DNA of 61,930 bases, taken from JBBDRV01 sp040905285 (GTDB lineage Bacteria; Bacteroidota; Rhodothermia; Balneolales; Balneolaceae). The position numbers and the translations under genes are program-made. The stretch spans positions 1 to 61,930 of the forward strand of contig JBBDRV010000010.1 in assembly GCA_040905285.1 (NCBI GenBank), written 5' to 3'. This document shows positions 50,172 to 59,005 of the stretch, in pieces; within the stretch, counting starts at the first letter, position 1; every line of letters begins with the position of its first letter. Under the pieces are notes generated by a model. That model was not told where the DNA came from and ran no database searches. It was given only the letters and a program-made list of their open reading frames with translations.

Positions 50172-52325
50172 TTAGTCTTTTGAAATTAACAGGTCAATAT
50201 GCCTTCGTTCCATATCTGTCTTTACCACCTTTACATCGATTTCATCCCCGAGTCTGTACTGTTTGCCTTTGGAACGGCCAAGCAGGCAGTGGCGCTGAGA
50301 ATTATAAATATAGTAATCATCTTTAAGATCGCTAACATGAATCATTCCTTCACAGTAGACCTCTTTCAGGCTGACATATAACCCGTTCTCGGTGACGCCG
50401 CTTATGACGCCTTTAAAAACTTCACCCAGCCGTCCGGAAAGAAATTCAACCTGTTTCAGTTTGACGGAATCCCGTTCAGCTGCAACTGCATAACGTTCTT
50501 TTTCACTGCACTGTTCGCCAATTTCCTCCAATTCTGTAAAAGTATATTCCTGCCCTCCCGAACCATACCTCTTCAGAAGGCGGTGAATGATTACATCCGG
50601 GTAACGGCGTATGGGACTTGTAAAATGTGAATAATGTGAAAATCCGAGTCCGAAATGGCCGACATTTTCAGGGCTGTAAACCGCTTTGGACATTGCACGG
50701 AGTGTCAGGTCATTGATAATCGACTCCATATTTGTTCCCTCCACCTTCTTCAGCAGCGCATTGATGTCTTTTGGCCTTATCTGTTTCTTGACATCGAACT
50801 CAATCCCGAGCGGCTTCACGTTTTCCCGGATATTGAAAAGTTTTTCCAGGTCGGGCTGGTCGTGGATGCGGTACAGGAATGGATGATTATTGCTGTTCTT
50901 CCCCTTGTCCGAATGGCTTCGCAAATTGTCGATGTGATAGGCCACTGTCTTATTGGCCATCAGCATGCACTCTTCTATCAGCCTGTGTGCAAACAGCCGT
51001 TTTTTGATGATGACATCAACGGGTTTTCCGTCCTGGTCCAGTACAAATTTTGGCTCGGGGGTTTCAAAATTGATCGACCCTGCATTAAACCTGTTGTCCA
51101 TCAGCGTCTTGGCAAGTTTTTCAGCGGATTTCAGCAACCTTTTTAAAGGATGGTTTTTACCGTCCAGGATTTCCTGAACCTCATCATAGACGAAACGCTG
51201 CCTGGAGTGGATAACCACTTCCTCGATCGAATAGTCGACCAGCTTCCCGGCAGGGGTTATTTCCATGAAGCAGCTGTAGGTAAGCTTGTCTTCGTCCGGC
51301 CGCAGGCTGCAGACATGGTTGCTTAGCTTTTCGGGAAGCATGGGGATAACCCTGTCTACCAGATATACACTTGTGCCGCGGGCAAGAGCCTCTTCATCCA
51401 GGGCGGACCCCCTCGGCATGTAGTGAGTGACATCCGCGATATGCACACCCAGGTAATAATTTCCGTTATCCAGGATTTTAATGCTCAGGGCATCGTCAAA
51501 ATCCTTGGCATCCGCAGGATCAATGGTAAATATTATTTCTTCACGCATGTCTTTGCGCCGGGTAATTTCTTCCTCCGGAATCCGATCATCGATAGAGGCG
51601 GCAAAATGTTCGACCTCTTCAGGGAATTTCAGATCGAACTGATGTTCCGCCAGTATGGAGAGGATATTCGCTTCATTCGATCCCGGTTCCCCCAGCACTT
51701 CAACAATCTGGGCCCGGGGCAGGCCCCGGACATCCTCCCACTGAATTAACCTGAACGTAACTTTATCCCCGGGCTCTGCATCTTTGATATCCGACCGCTC
51801 CACAAAAAAATCGGTGCGGGACGACTGCTCGTCCGCCCTGATCAGCCAGGTGTCGTCAGCGGGAGAATCGAGTGTCCCGACAAAAAGCATTTTCCCCCTC
51901 TTGACGACCTCTTCGACCCTGCCGACAGGTTTATTGCTCTTCTTGTGATAATGAGTCACTTTGGCTTTTACAGTATCGCCATCCAGCGCTGTCCCCAGGT
52001 ACCTGGAGGGAATCTTGATATCCTGGTCCCTTCCTTCGGTAACCACGTATCCGTCGCCGTACTTGTTGACATCCAACACCCCCTCGTACAGGTTTTCATC
52101 CTCCGCATAGACCTCGTTGATGCTGACAAGATTCCCCTTGGTCATCCGTATCTGATCTTTATTGCGCAGACTGTGCAGTGTCCTTTTTAGCTTTTTGTCG
52201 GCATTTTTACCTTTGATTCCAAGCGCTTCCCGCAATACCGGTGCCGGTATGGATGCGTCAGGATAGGATTTTAAAATTTTAATGATCTCTTCTTCCAGTG
52301 AAGTCAGTCTCTGTTTTTTAGCCAT
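50172..52325 (-). CDS. rnr: Ribonuclease R
   Basis: A 717-residue 3'-to-5' exoribonuclease of the RNase II/R family. An N-terminal winged-helix-like region (about 1-70) is followed by cold-shock domains, the RNB catalytic domain with the acidic cluster FTIDPADAKDFDDALS and HIADVTHYMPRGSALD, RYPDVIIHRLL, and a C-terminal S1 domain (VFKGVISGVTENGLYVSLKE, GMIHVSDL). The N-terminal helix-turn-helix points to RNase R rather than RNase II. The ending is shorter than in E. coli RNase R, lacking the long basic tail. It lies 15 bp upstream of the protease/barrel gene and 20 bp downstream of tamB. Confidence 0.95.
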   Translation of the reverse strand: MAKKQRLTSLEEEIIKILKSYPDASIPAPVLREALGIKGKNADKKLKRTLHSLRNKDQIRMTKGNLVSINEVYAEDENLYEGVLDVNKYGDGYVVTEGRDQDIKIPSRYLGTALDGDTVKAKVTHYHKKSNKPVGRVEEVVKRGKMLFVGTLDSPADDTWLIRADEQSSRTDFFVERSDIKDAEPGDKVTFRLIQWEDVRGLPRAQIVEVLGEPGSNEANILSILAEHQFDLKFPEEVEHFAASIDDRIPEEEITRRKDMREEIIFTIDPADAKDFDDALSIKILDNGNYYLGVHIADVTHYMPRGSALDEEALARGTSVYLVDRVIPMLPEKLSNHVCSLRPDEDKLTYSCFMEITPAGKLVDYSIEEVVIHSRQRFVYDEVQEILDGKNHPLKRLLKSAEKLAKTLMDNRFNAGSINFETPEPKFVLDQDGKPVDVIIKKRLFAHRLIEECMLMANKTVAYHIDNLRSHSDKGKNSNNHPFLYRIHDQPDLEKLFNIRENVKPLGIEFDVKKQIRPKDINALLKKVEGTNMESIINDLTLRAMSKAVYSPENVGHFGLGFSHYSHFTSPIRRYPDVIIHRLLKRYGSGGQEYTFTELEEIGEQCSEKERYAVAAERDSVKLKQVEFLSGRLGEVFKGVISGVTENGLYVSLKEVYCEGMIHVSDLKDDYYIYNSQRHCLLGRSKGKQYRLGDEIDVKVVKTDMERRHIDLLISKD

Positions 52326-52345
52326 ATCTTTTTTTGTGTCAATGT

Positions 52346-55300
52346 TCAGTCGGATAAAGCGGAACCGGAACCGGCCTCGGCCTCATCCCTGTTATTGTTG
52401 TCGTCATCTTTACGTCCAAACAACCAGTTAAACGCATTAGTGAATCGTTGACGGAACTCCCGCCATGTATTGAACTGCATTTGGGCCTCCAGTCCGACCC
52501 CGTTCATTTCCTGAACCTGCCGCGATTCCGCCGTGCTGGAATTTGCCAGCGTCGGATCCTGTCTGTGGAATGCAGTGACGGCAAATGTCTGATTGATCCT
52601 GTAGGTGGCCCCCAGATCTCCGATATCACTGTAGGGGCCGGTGATTTGCCCGTCCCTTCGCAGGATCAGCCTGTCATCATAAAGTCTGAAAGCGACACCC
52701 AGATCCACCTGGTTATAGGTGGTCAGGTTGAAGTCGATGTCCAGTGCCATGTCACTTCTCAGAAGGGAGTTTATCTGGTCGGACAGAAGCGGGTTTATCA
52801 CCTGGCTGGTGATCAGGGGATTGACAACGGCTCCCCCGGAAAGGGATTCTCTCAGCGCGAGCCCCGTACCTCCTTCGGTGGATGCGGAAGCCAGGGGAAT
52901 AAAATTGCCCGACAGCAGAATGCTGGTAGCCTGGATTATTTTTTCATCTTCATTGCGGTTCAGTGCGTTAACCTGTGTCAGCAAAGTGGGACCAAGTGTC
53001 CCTTCTATGCTTGACGGTATCTGGAAATAAAAATCGTTTTCCAGTTCGCTGAGGGTCCCTCCGATATTCAGGATCAGGTCGATGGGGAAGCGCTGCGCTC
53101 CTTCCAGCCTGTCCGGCACACCGGACGTAAGAAGGGAACTCATATCCGGCCGGGCGCGATAGTTGGCATTTACATTCAACCTCGCATTGGCCGGATTCCC
53201 CTCCCAGATAATGGACCCTCCCTCCATCAGCTGAAATCGACGGGAGATAATATCGCCGGCAACGAACTGATAGTCCCCGCCGGAAATATTCATTCTTCCG
53301 AACAGGCTGAAATTCTGGTCTTCAAGGTTTAACCTGATCTGTCCTGTTCCGTTGGCCGTCAACACCTCGTTTGTTACACGGTCAAAGATCAGCTGGAAAT
53401 TAACGGGGTCCTCTGCAATGAACTGAAGGTCCAGTGTAAATCGCTCGGCAAACGTCAGGGCTGCCTGATCATACTGAAAGGTGGATTCCTGACTGTCCCC
53501 GCTGTTCTGTTCCCTTTCCCGCAGGTACGACCCGTCGAACGAGTCGACAAACTGTATGAAATTCTGATTCTGCTGCAGCTCCGTATCATCGAGGACGGGT
53601 ACCGAAATCCTTGACCCGGGAGATATGACAACGGGCCTGGTTGTCCGCAGAAACGGGTTAAAATTTGAGCCGGTGACGCGTGCCTGTCCCGTGCCCCTCA
53701 CCTCGGCATAATAGGGCACATCCGGATCATACGGATTATTCATGAAATGAAAATTGTTCATGTCCAGAGTCAGGTCGAGATAGTTGGTGTCAGAAAAATT
53801 GTCCAGGTCGACGGAACCCGATAGAATCCCGGTGCCGTTCCGGCTGTCCTGAAGGTCCAGACTGTCAAAGATCAGCCCGTTGTGACGGTTGAAGATCAGT
53901 TTTCCATTGACCGTATAGGTGGTGTTCAGAAATGAGGGGACAGCCACTACGTCATCGATGTCAAATACGGCATTAAAGTCGTAATCGGTCAGCGACCCTC
54001 TGATATAGCCGCTGCCGGAGGAGCTTCCTTCCGCTTCATTCAGTATCCCGGGAACGATAACGGTGGCAATCCACATGTCAATCTCCCTGAAATCTGCATC
54101 AAAATGATAGAAATCCCGGTCGGGAGAATTAAAATCCGGAGCGGAAAAATAACCGTTGAGGACCAGGTTCTGTCCCGTGCTGTCATTTTCCGAATAGTAG
54201 CCGGGATATTTGTCCGGGTCGGTAATCACGGAAATGCTCGTATCGAACCGGTTGCGCGCACTGGAAAATGTACTGCTCAGAGAGAGATCACCCACCAGCC
54301 GGTCATTCAGCATCGCACGTACGACAGACAGATCCCCCTCGAATACGGGTGACCTGTTCAGGGTCCGGGTGATGAAATCCCCGTTTACTGTTCCTGCAAA
54401 TGAAACACGTCCCCCGATCAGGTCGGAAATCCTCTGCAGCTGCAGATTCCGTATTTTATACTCTACGGCATCTACCGGACTGCCGCTGAACGTTCCGCTG
54501 ATTTCCACCTGCTCATCATTGCTGGTCAGGCTTACGTTGTCCAGCCTGAGGCTTCGGTCACTGAAATATCTTAATTCCGGCTGTTCTTCGGCAGTCCATT
54601 CGTATACCCCGTCGCCCAGATGGAAATCCCGGATTTGCATATGGATATTACCGGGATTCAGCCTGGAGAGCAGAGTCAGGTCCAGCTGCACCCCGTTTCC
54701 GTTACCCGCGGAGGAATGAGTCACCATAAGACTGTCACTTCTCCAGGAGGCATTCAGATACCCTTCACTGAAATCTATATCCCGGTAGCTGTAATTCGCG
54801 GCATCGATCTGTAAATCCATCGTCCCGTGGTTTCTCAATTTTTCAGCATAGCGGAAGCTGGCTGTAAGATTGGCACTTAACCTGCCGGAACTGAATTGAC
54901 CATAGTGCAAATCTGAATCATTTACAGAGCCGGTCACGAGAATGCGGTCCGGACCTGCATTCAGGTTCATGCTGACGCGGGACTGGCTCCCGAATGGCGT
55001 TTCGGCGGCCAGATAGTTCCGGACCAGTGCCAGATCCTTTAACTCCATCGTCAGGGAAAGGTCAGCCGGCAGAATGTCGTTTTCCGTACGTCCCTCTGTA
55101 CCGGACGCAAACGTGGAATCCATAACAATTTCTTCAGCGACCTGCCGTGTAATGTATTCTTTCCAGTGCCTGTAGAGGCGTACCAGATTGCGGGGATAGA
55201 TGTCTCCGGAAAGTTCAGCATCCAGAAAGCTGCTGGTCAGCCTCAGAATTCTTTCACCGCCCGGCTCTGCAGGGGCGTTCAGATCGGCATACAGCTGGTG

Positions 55301-57061
55301 AGGCCGCAATGTATCGGGCCCTGCGACCGATTCCCCCACTTCAAAATTGACACGTCCGTACAGATCGTCCGGATTGGTCCATTCCAGGTCGGTATCGTAC
55401 TTCATATTTATTGATGTTTCCGGTAGATCGTCCCTCTGCAGAAGATGGGTGACATTGATCTCCTGCAGCCGGCCCCTGACTGACAGGGCCCATTCGTTGT
55501 CCCGGTTCCGGATCCAGCCGGAATGCCCGAATTCAGAACCGGCGTCTTCCACCCGCACGGTATGCTGCAGGGTTCCATCCTGCAGGCTTCCCGTCAGGGA
55601 AGCCCTGTTGAAGGCGATCCGGTTCACATAACCCGACTCCAGTTCCGCCTGGAGGGTTCCCTGCAGTTCGCTGATGGAATTGCCGCTGCCGGAGAGATCG
55701 ATGCTCCCGTCCAGAAGCGACCGCTGAAGATGACGGGCAAATATCGGAGAGAGGTCCAGGGAGTCGAGTTTCAGGTGGGCGTCCATCTTCAGCTCCGGTC
55801 CGAACGCCAGAGCAGCATCGAAGGTCAGGCGTCCCCGCCGGGTATCCAGGGACAGATCCGTCTCAATCCGGGTTCTGTCCCCATCCAGCCGGCCGTCCAC
55901 CCGTATCCCGGAGAGATAGCCGAGTGCATCTTCGCTGAAATCGTACGGCAGGTATCTGTCGGAGAGCTGCGACAGTTCCGGAGGCTGAAAAACAGCATTG
56001 CCTATGGATGTCTGATATCTGAAGCGGGGGGTGCCGATGTTTTCGAGAAGCCCGGTGAGTTGAATGGAACTATCGTCTGCACGGGCGGTAAGTCTGTCTA
56101 TGTACAGGGATTCCAATGTCCCCGCGGCAATCAGCTCGATATCAAGTGTGGTATCACCGAAAGGATAATCCGGCAGGAAGGCTGATATGCTTTTGCCGTG
56201 AAGACGGGAATTTTTAATATCGAGACGGAATGTTGCATCCGCCAGATCACCGGCCGGGTCGTCACCGAACAGGTATACAGGTGTTGCCTCGCCGGTAAAT
56301 TCGATTTGTGAGTCGGCAGAACGGATCCGGAAACCGTTGAACTCAAGATATTCGCGGTCACTGAAAATCTGCCCTCTTGCATGGAAATCTTTGAATGTAC
56401 CGTGTCCGATATCAGCTGACAAATGGTCGATATCCAGAAATTTCTGGCCCGAAGCCAGTTCGAGGTAAAAATCAGCATCTATATTTTTCAGGGTAAAGGA
56501 AGACGGCAAACCCGGCAGTTCCATGTTGTCCGGCAGGTTTTCAGCTGTCATTTCACCGTTATGAACAAGGATATTCGGAGCATAGATTCGAAAACGGTTG
56601 AAACCGGTCCTTTCGGGAGGCGGGTCTTCCGGTCTGTCTTTTTTTCTGAACGCACGCCCCAGGGTCAGCTCGTCATTTTTATCCCGTGCTAAATGGACCA
56701 GCGGCTGATCCAGTTCAAGTGAGCGGACTGTTATATTTTGCCGGATCAGATCCCACAGGCTGATTTCTATTGTGGCTGTGTCAACGGAGATGACGGGATT
56801 TTCCGTGTTACCGGGCGGATAGATGCCGATTCCGTACAGGTTTGCACTGAATGGCAGCATTCCCCCGATCCCGTCCATTTTTAATGTGCCTTCATAGCGG
56901 TCATTGAAAAGAGCGGTCAGCTGTGACGAGATGGCATTTTTACTCTGGGGAAGCTGGAGAAGGCCGAGCAGAATAATTGCTCCCGCCGTTAAGGACACAA
57001 TCAGAATGACAAAGGCGGAAATTAGAAATTTCCAGGTTTTATGTAACCAGTTTAGGAACAA
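52346..57061 (-). CDS. tamB: TamB-like translocation/assembly module protein (DUF490 family)
   Basis: A 1571-residue AsmA-like/TamB protein. One N-terminal membrane anchor (FLISAFVILIVSLTAGAIILLG, about 12-33) is followed by a very long repetitive beta-rich region and the conserved C-terminal DUF490 domain (about 1250-1560) with GRMNISGGDYQFVAGDIIS, EGGSIIWEGNPANARLNV, and LRRDGQITGPYSDIGDLGATY. TamB proteins span the periplasm and take part in outer-membrane protein assembly and, as proposed in more recent work, phospholipid transport. The partner TamA is not in the window, though the adjacent gene encodes an Omp85-like barrel. It lies 59 bp after aroB. Confidence 0.9.
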   Translation of the reverse strand: MFLNWLHKTWKFLISAFVILIVSLTAGAIILLGLLQLPQSKNAISSQLTALFNDRYEGTLKMDGIGGMLPFSANLYGIGIYPPGNTENPVISVDTATIEISLWDLIRQNITVRSLELDQPLVHLARDKNDELTLGRAFRKKDRPEDPPPERTGFNRFRIYAPNILVHNGEMTAENLPDNMELPGLPSSFTLKNIDADFYLELASGQKFLDIDHLSADIGHGTFKDFHARGQIFSDREYLEFNGFRIRSADSQIEFTGEATPVYLFGDDPAGDLADATFRLDIKNSRLHGKSISAFLPDYPFGDTTLDIELIAAGTLESLYIDRLTARADDSSIQLTGLLENIGTPRFRYQTSIGNAVFQPPELSQLSDRYLPYDFSEDALGYLSGIRVDGRLDGDRTRIETDLSLDTRRGRLTFDAALAFGPELKMDAHLKLDSLDLSPIFARHLQRSLLDGSIDLSGSGNSISELQGTLQAELESGYVNRIAFNRASLTGSLQDGTLQHTVRVEDAGSEFGHSGWIRNRDNEWALSVRGRLQEINVTHLLQRDDLPETSINMKYDTDLEWTNPDDLYGRVNFEVGESVAGPDTLRPHQLYADLNAPAEPGGERILRLTSSFLDAELSGDIYPRNLVRLYRHWKEYITRQVAEEIVMDSTFASGTEGRTENDILPADLSLTMELKDLALVRNYLAAETPFGSQSRVSMNLNAGPDRILVTGSVNDSDLHYGQFSSGRLSANLTASFRYAEKLRNHGTMDLQIDAANYSYRDIDFSEGYLNASWRSDSLMVTHSSAGNGNGVQLDLTLLSRLNPGNIHMQIRDFHLGDGVYEWTAEEQPELRYFSDRSLRLDNVSLTSNDEQVEISGTFSGSPVDAVEYKIRNLQLQRISDLIGGRVSFAGTVNGDFITRTLNRSPVFEGDLSVVRAMLNDRLVGDLSLSSTFSSARNRFDTSISVITDPDKYPGYYSENDSTGQNLVLNGYFSAPDFNSPDRDFYHFDADFREIDMWIATVIVPGILNEAEGSSSGSGYIRGSLTDYDFNAVFDIDDVVAVPSFLNTTYTVNGKLIFNRHNGLIFDSLDLQDSRNGTGILSGSVDLDNFSDTNYLDLTLDMNNFHFMNNPYDPDVPYYAEVRGTGQARVTGSNFNPFLRTTRPVVISPGSRISVPVLDDTELQQNQNFIQFVDSFDGSYLREREQNSGDSQESTFQYDQAALTFAERFTLDLQFIAEDPVNFQLIFDRVTNEVLTANGTGQIRLNLEDQNFSLFGRMNISGGDYQFVAGDIISRRFQLMEGGSIIWEGNPANARLNVNANYRARPDMSSLLTSGVPDRLEGAQRFPIDLILNIGGTLSELENDFYFQIPSSIEGTLGPTLLTQVNALNRNEDEKIIQATSILLSGNFIPLASASTEGGTGLALRESLSGGAVVNPLITSQVINPLLSDQINSLLRSDMALDIDFNLTTYNQVDLGVAFRLYDDRLILRRDGQITGPYSDIGDLGATYRINQTFAVTAFHRQDPTLANSSTAESRQVQEMNGVGLEAQMQFNTWREFRQRFTNAFNWLFGRKDDDNNNRDEAEAGSGSALSD

Positions 57062-57120
57062 ATGATTTGGATTGAACAGGAGTTATCAGTTTCTGCCGGC
57101 AGGAGTACCCATACAGGAGC

Positions 57121-58218
57121 CTACCCGCGCAGGAGATCTAATGCATAATGCCACGCTTCAACCACAGGAGCAGTTTCCTGCACCTCGGTAACGTATGGCT
57201 GGTTCCAATCTTGTAACAGCACGAGCTTCAGCATCTCCGACGATCGTTTTTTGTCATGATACATGGCTTTTACAAGATCCTCCGGAGAGTAGGAAAAAAC
57301 GGCAGGATTGATTGTATACAGGTTCCGGAACTTTTCAAGTGGTTCCCCGTCCAGCGGCGAGCCCTGTTTACCTGACATTCTTGTTGCCGCTATCATTCCT
57401 GCAAATACGGCTTCTCCGTGACTGGCTGCTTGAAACCCTCCCAGACTCTCCAGTGCGTGAGCAAAGGTGTGTCCGAAATTCAGAATCATTCTCAGGCCGC
57501 CTTCCTTCTCATCGGCGGACACAACATCCGCTTTGATTTTTGCGCATTTGCGAATCAGCTCAACCAGATTCGGGCTGTCCCAGTGAAGCTCATCGTTTAA
57601 AAAAAGTTTTTCACACTGGTCAAAAATGCTTTTGTCTCTGATGGCACCGTATTTCAGAATTTCACTCAGCCCGTTGACCCACTCTTTCCGGGGCAGGTCC
57701 GAAAGTAGTCCTGTGTACATGACGACGGCTTTCGGCTGATAGAAACTTCCGATCAGGTTTTTGCCGATTTTATGGTTGATGCCTGTTTTTCCTCCGATGG
57801 AACTGTCGACCATGGCCAGCAGTGTTGTAGGGACGTGGATGAGCGGCAGGCCCCGCAATGCCGTGGAGACTGCAAATCCGCCGAGATCGCCGGTCACTCC
57901 GCCGCCCGCCGTCAGAACCAGACTGTTGCGGCGAGCTTCATTGATCAGCAGGAAATCGGTGATTTTTTTCCACTGATCATAACATTTGCTGCTTTCCCCG
58001 GGGGGGACGGTATAGATACGGGAATCAGTGAGCCTGTTTCCCGCAGCCTGTTTTAACCGTTCCCCATGCAGCTTCTCAACCTGTTCATCGATAATGAGAA
58101 ACAGTTTTTCCGGATTGAATGAATTCACGAGTTCTTCCAGTTCACTGCCGGGGTTTGTATTTCGTACAAATACCGGATAGTGTTTTCCCGGGATCTGCAC
58201 GGAGAAATCAGCTTTCAT
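57121..58218 (-). CDS. aroB: 3-Dehydroquinate synthase
   Basis: A 365-residue NAD- and metal-dependent enzyme, second in the shikimate pathway. Signature segments are VTAGGGVTGDLGGFAVST, VPTTLLAMVDSSIGGKTGINH, GLSEILKYG and the metal-ligand stretch NFGHTFAHALE (about 247-257). The length is normal. The ATG at 58218 lies 11 bp inside the 3' end of aroK, so the two are co-translated. It gives chorismate precursors that also feed menaquinone made by the men genes in this window. Confidence 0.96.
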   Translation of the reverse strand: MKADFSVQIPGKHYPVFVRNTNPGSELEELVNSFNPEKLFLIIDEQVEKLHGERLKQAAGNRLTDSRIYTVPPGESSKCYDQWKKITDFLLINEARRNSLVLTAGGGVTGDLGGFAVSTALRGLPLIHVPTTLLAMVDSSIGGKTGINHKIGKNLIGSFYQPKAVVMYTGLLSDLPRKEWVNGLSEILKYGAIRDKSIFDQCEKLFLNDELHWDSPNLVELIRKCAKIKADVVSADEKEGGLRMILNFGHTFAHALESLGGFQAASHGEAVFAGMIAATRMSGKQGSPLDGEPLEKFRNLYTINPAVFSYSPEDLVKAMYHDKKRSSEMLKLVLLQDWNQPYVTEVQETAPVVEAWHYALDLLRG

Positions 58219-58750
58219 TCATCTTTATTTTGTTGATTATTGTATGAGATGCCGTTTCAGGAGATAGCCGGCCCGTATCGATGGTTATATGAGACTGGAG
58301 ATAATATTTTTTGCGCTCTTTCAGAAGTCTGTCTATCCTGATCCGGATTTTTTCTTTGCCTGCCTGCTGTAAAAGAGGACGTTTCGTATCATTTGCCAAA
58401 CGTCGTGAAAGTACGGATAGTGGAGCATCTAAAAAAATGAGCCATCCTTTATTTTTCAGATGGTCCGTGATCTGCTGATCCTGCAGGGCTCCGCCCCCCA
58501 GTGCTATGACGCAACCGGAGTTATCCACGGTCTTCATAACCAGTTCCTTTTCAATTTTCCTGAACGTCTTTTCACCCTTTCTGCTGAAAATTTCAGAAAT
58601 GGTCATCCCTTCCTGTTGTTCAATGAGGTCGTCCATATCCACAAAGGGCATGTCCATACGGGAAGCCAGTATCCTGCCGACAGTGGATTTGCCCGAGCCC
58701 ATCATTCCACACAAAAATACCGGGGGGGTGCGAATGGTTGAATTCATCAT
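58208..58750 (-). CDS. aroK: Shikimate kinase
   Basis: A 180-residue nucleoside-monophosphate-kinase-fold enzyme that phosphorylates shikimate. The P-loop is GMMGSGKSTVG (15-25), then DMDDLIE with the magnesium/shikimate Asp, FRKIEKELV, and GGGAL (Gly triplet). The lid segment NDTKRPLL carries the conserved Arg. It is the first gene visible of the aroK-aroB-tamB-rnr run. Its upstream region is interrupted by a sequencing gap, so promoter and start context are partly unknown; MM at the N-terminus leaves two adjacent start choices. Confidence 0.95.
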   Translation of the reverse strand: MMNSTIRTPPVFLCGMMGSGKSTVGRILASRMDMPFVDMDDLIEQQEGMTISEIFSRKGEKTFRKIEKELVMKTVDNSGCVIALGGGALQDQQITDHLKNKGWLIFLDAPLSVLSRRLANDTKRPLLQQAGKEKIRIRIDRLLKERKKYYLQSHITIDTGRLSPETASHTIINKIKMNES

Positions 58751-58782
58751 TTTATACCCATTAAATTCGTTATACCCGTTAC

Positions 58783-58882
58783 NNNNNNNNNNNNNNNNNN
58801 NNNNNNNNNNNNNNNNNNNNNNNNNNNNNNNNNNNNNNNNNNNNNNNNNNNNNNNNNNNNNNNNNNNNNNNNNNNNNNNNNN
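58783..58882. other. Assembly gap of exactly 100 N
   Basis: The run of 100 N is a typical scaffold placeholder. Both edges carry CGTTATAC/TGTTATAC repeats, so the missing part is probably more of the same tandem array and its true length is unknown. Confidence 0.98.
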
Positions 58883-58961
58883 CTGTTATACCTGTTATAC
58901 CTGTTATACCTGTTATACCTGTTATACCTGTTATACCTGTTATACCCGTTACCCGTTATAC
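58883..58961. repeat. 9-bp tandem array CTGTTATAC
   Basis: Seven perfect CTGTTATAC units run at 58883-58945, followed by CCGTTAC and CCGTTATAC. On the other side of the gap, 58769-58782 reads GTTATACCCGTTAC. It lies between the upstream side of aroK and the 3' end of rqcH. The open frames through it (Cys-Tyr-Thr or Asn-Arg-Tyr repeats) are by-products. Confidence 0.95.
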
Positions 58962-59005
58962 CCATAGTCATTCCGGCTGGTTTCCGGTGTGTTTTACCAG
59001 CGGCT

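Noticed and set aside
58883..58961. Cys-Tyr-Thr and Asn-Arg-Tyr repeat proteins across the assembly gap
   Set aside because: The frames exist only because a 9-bp repeat lacks stops; they span unknown bases and have no start context.
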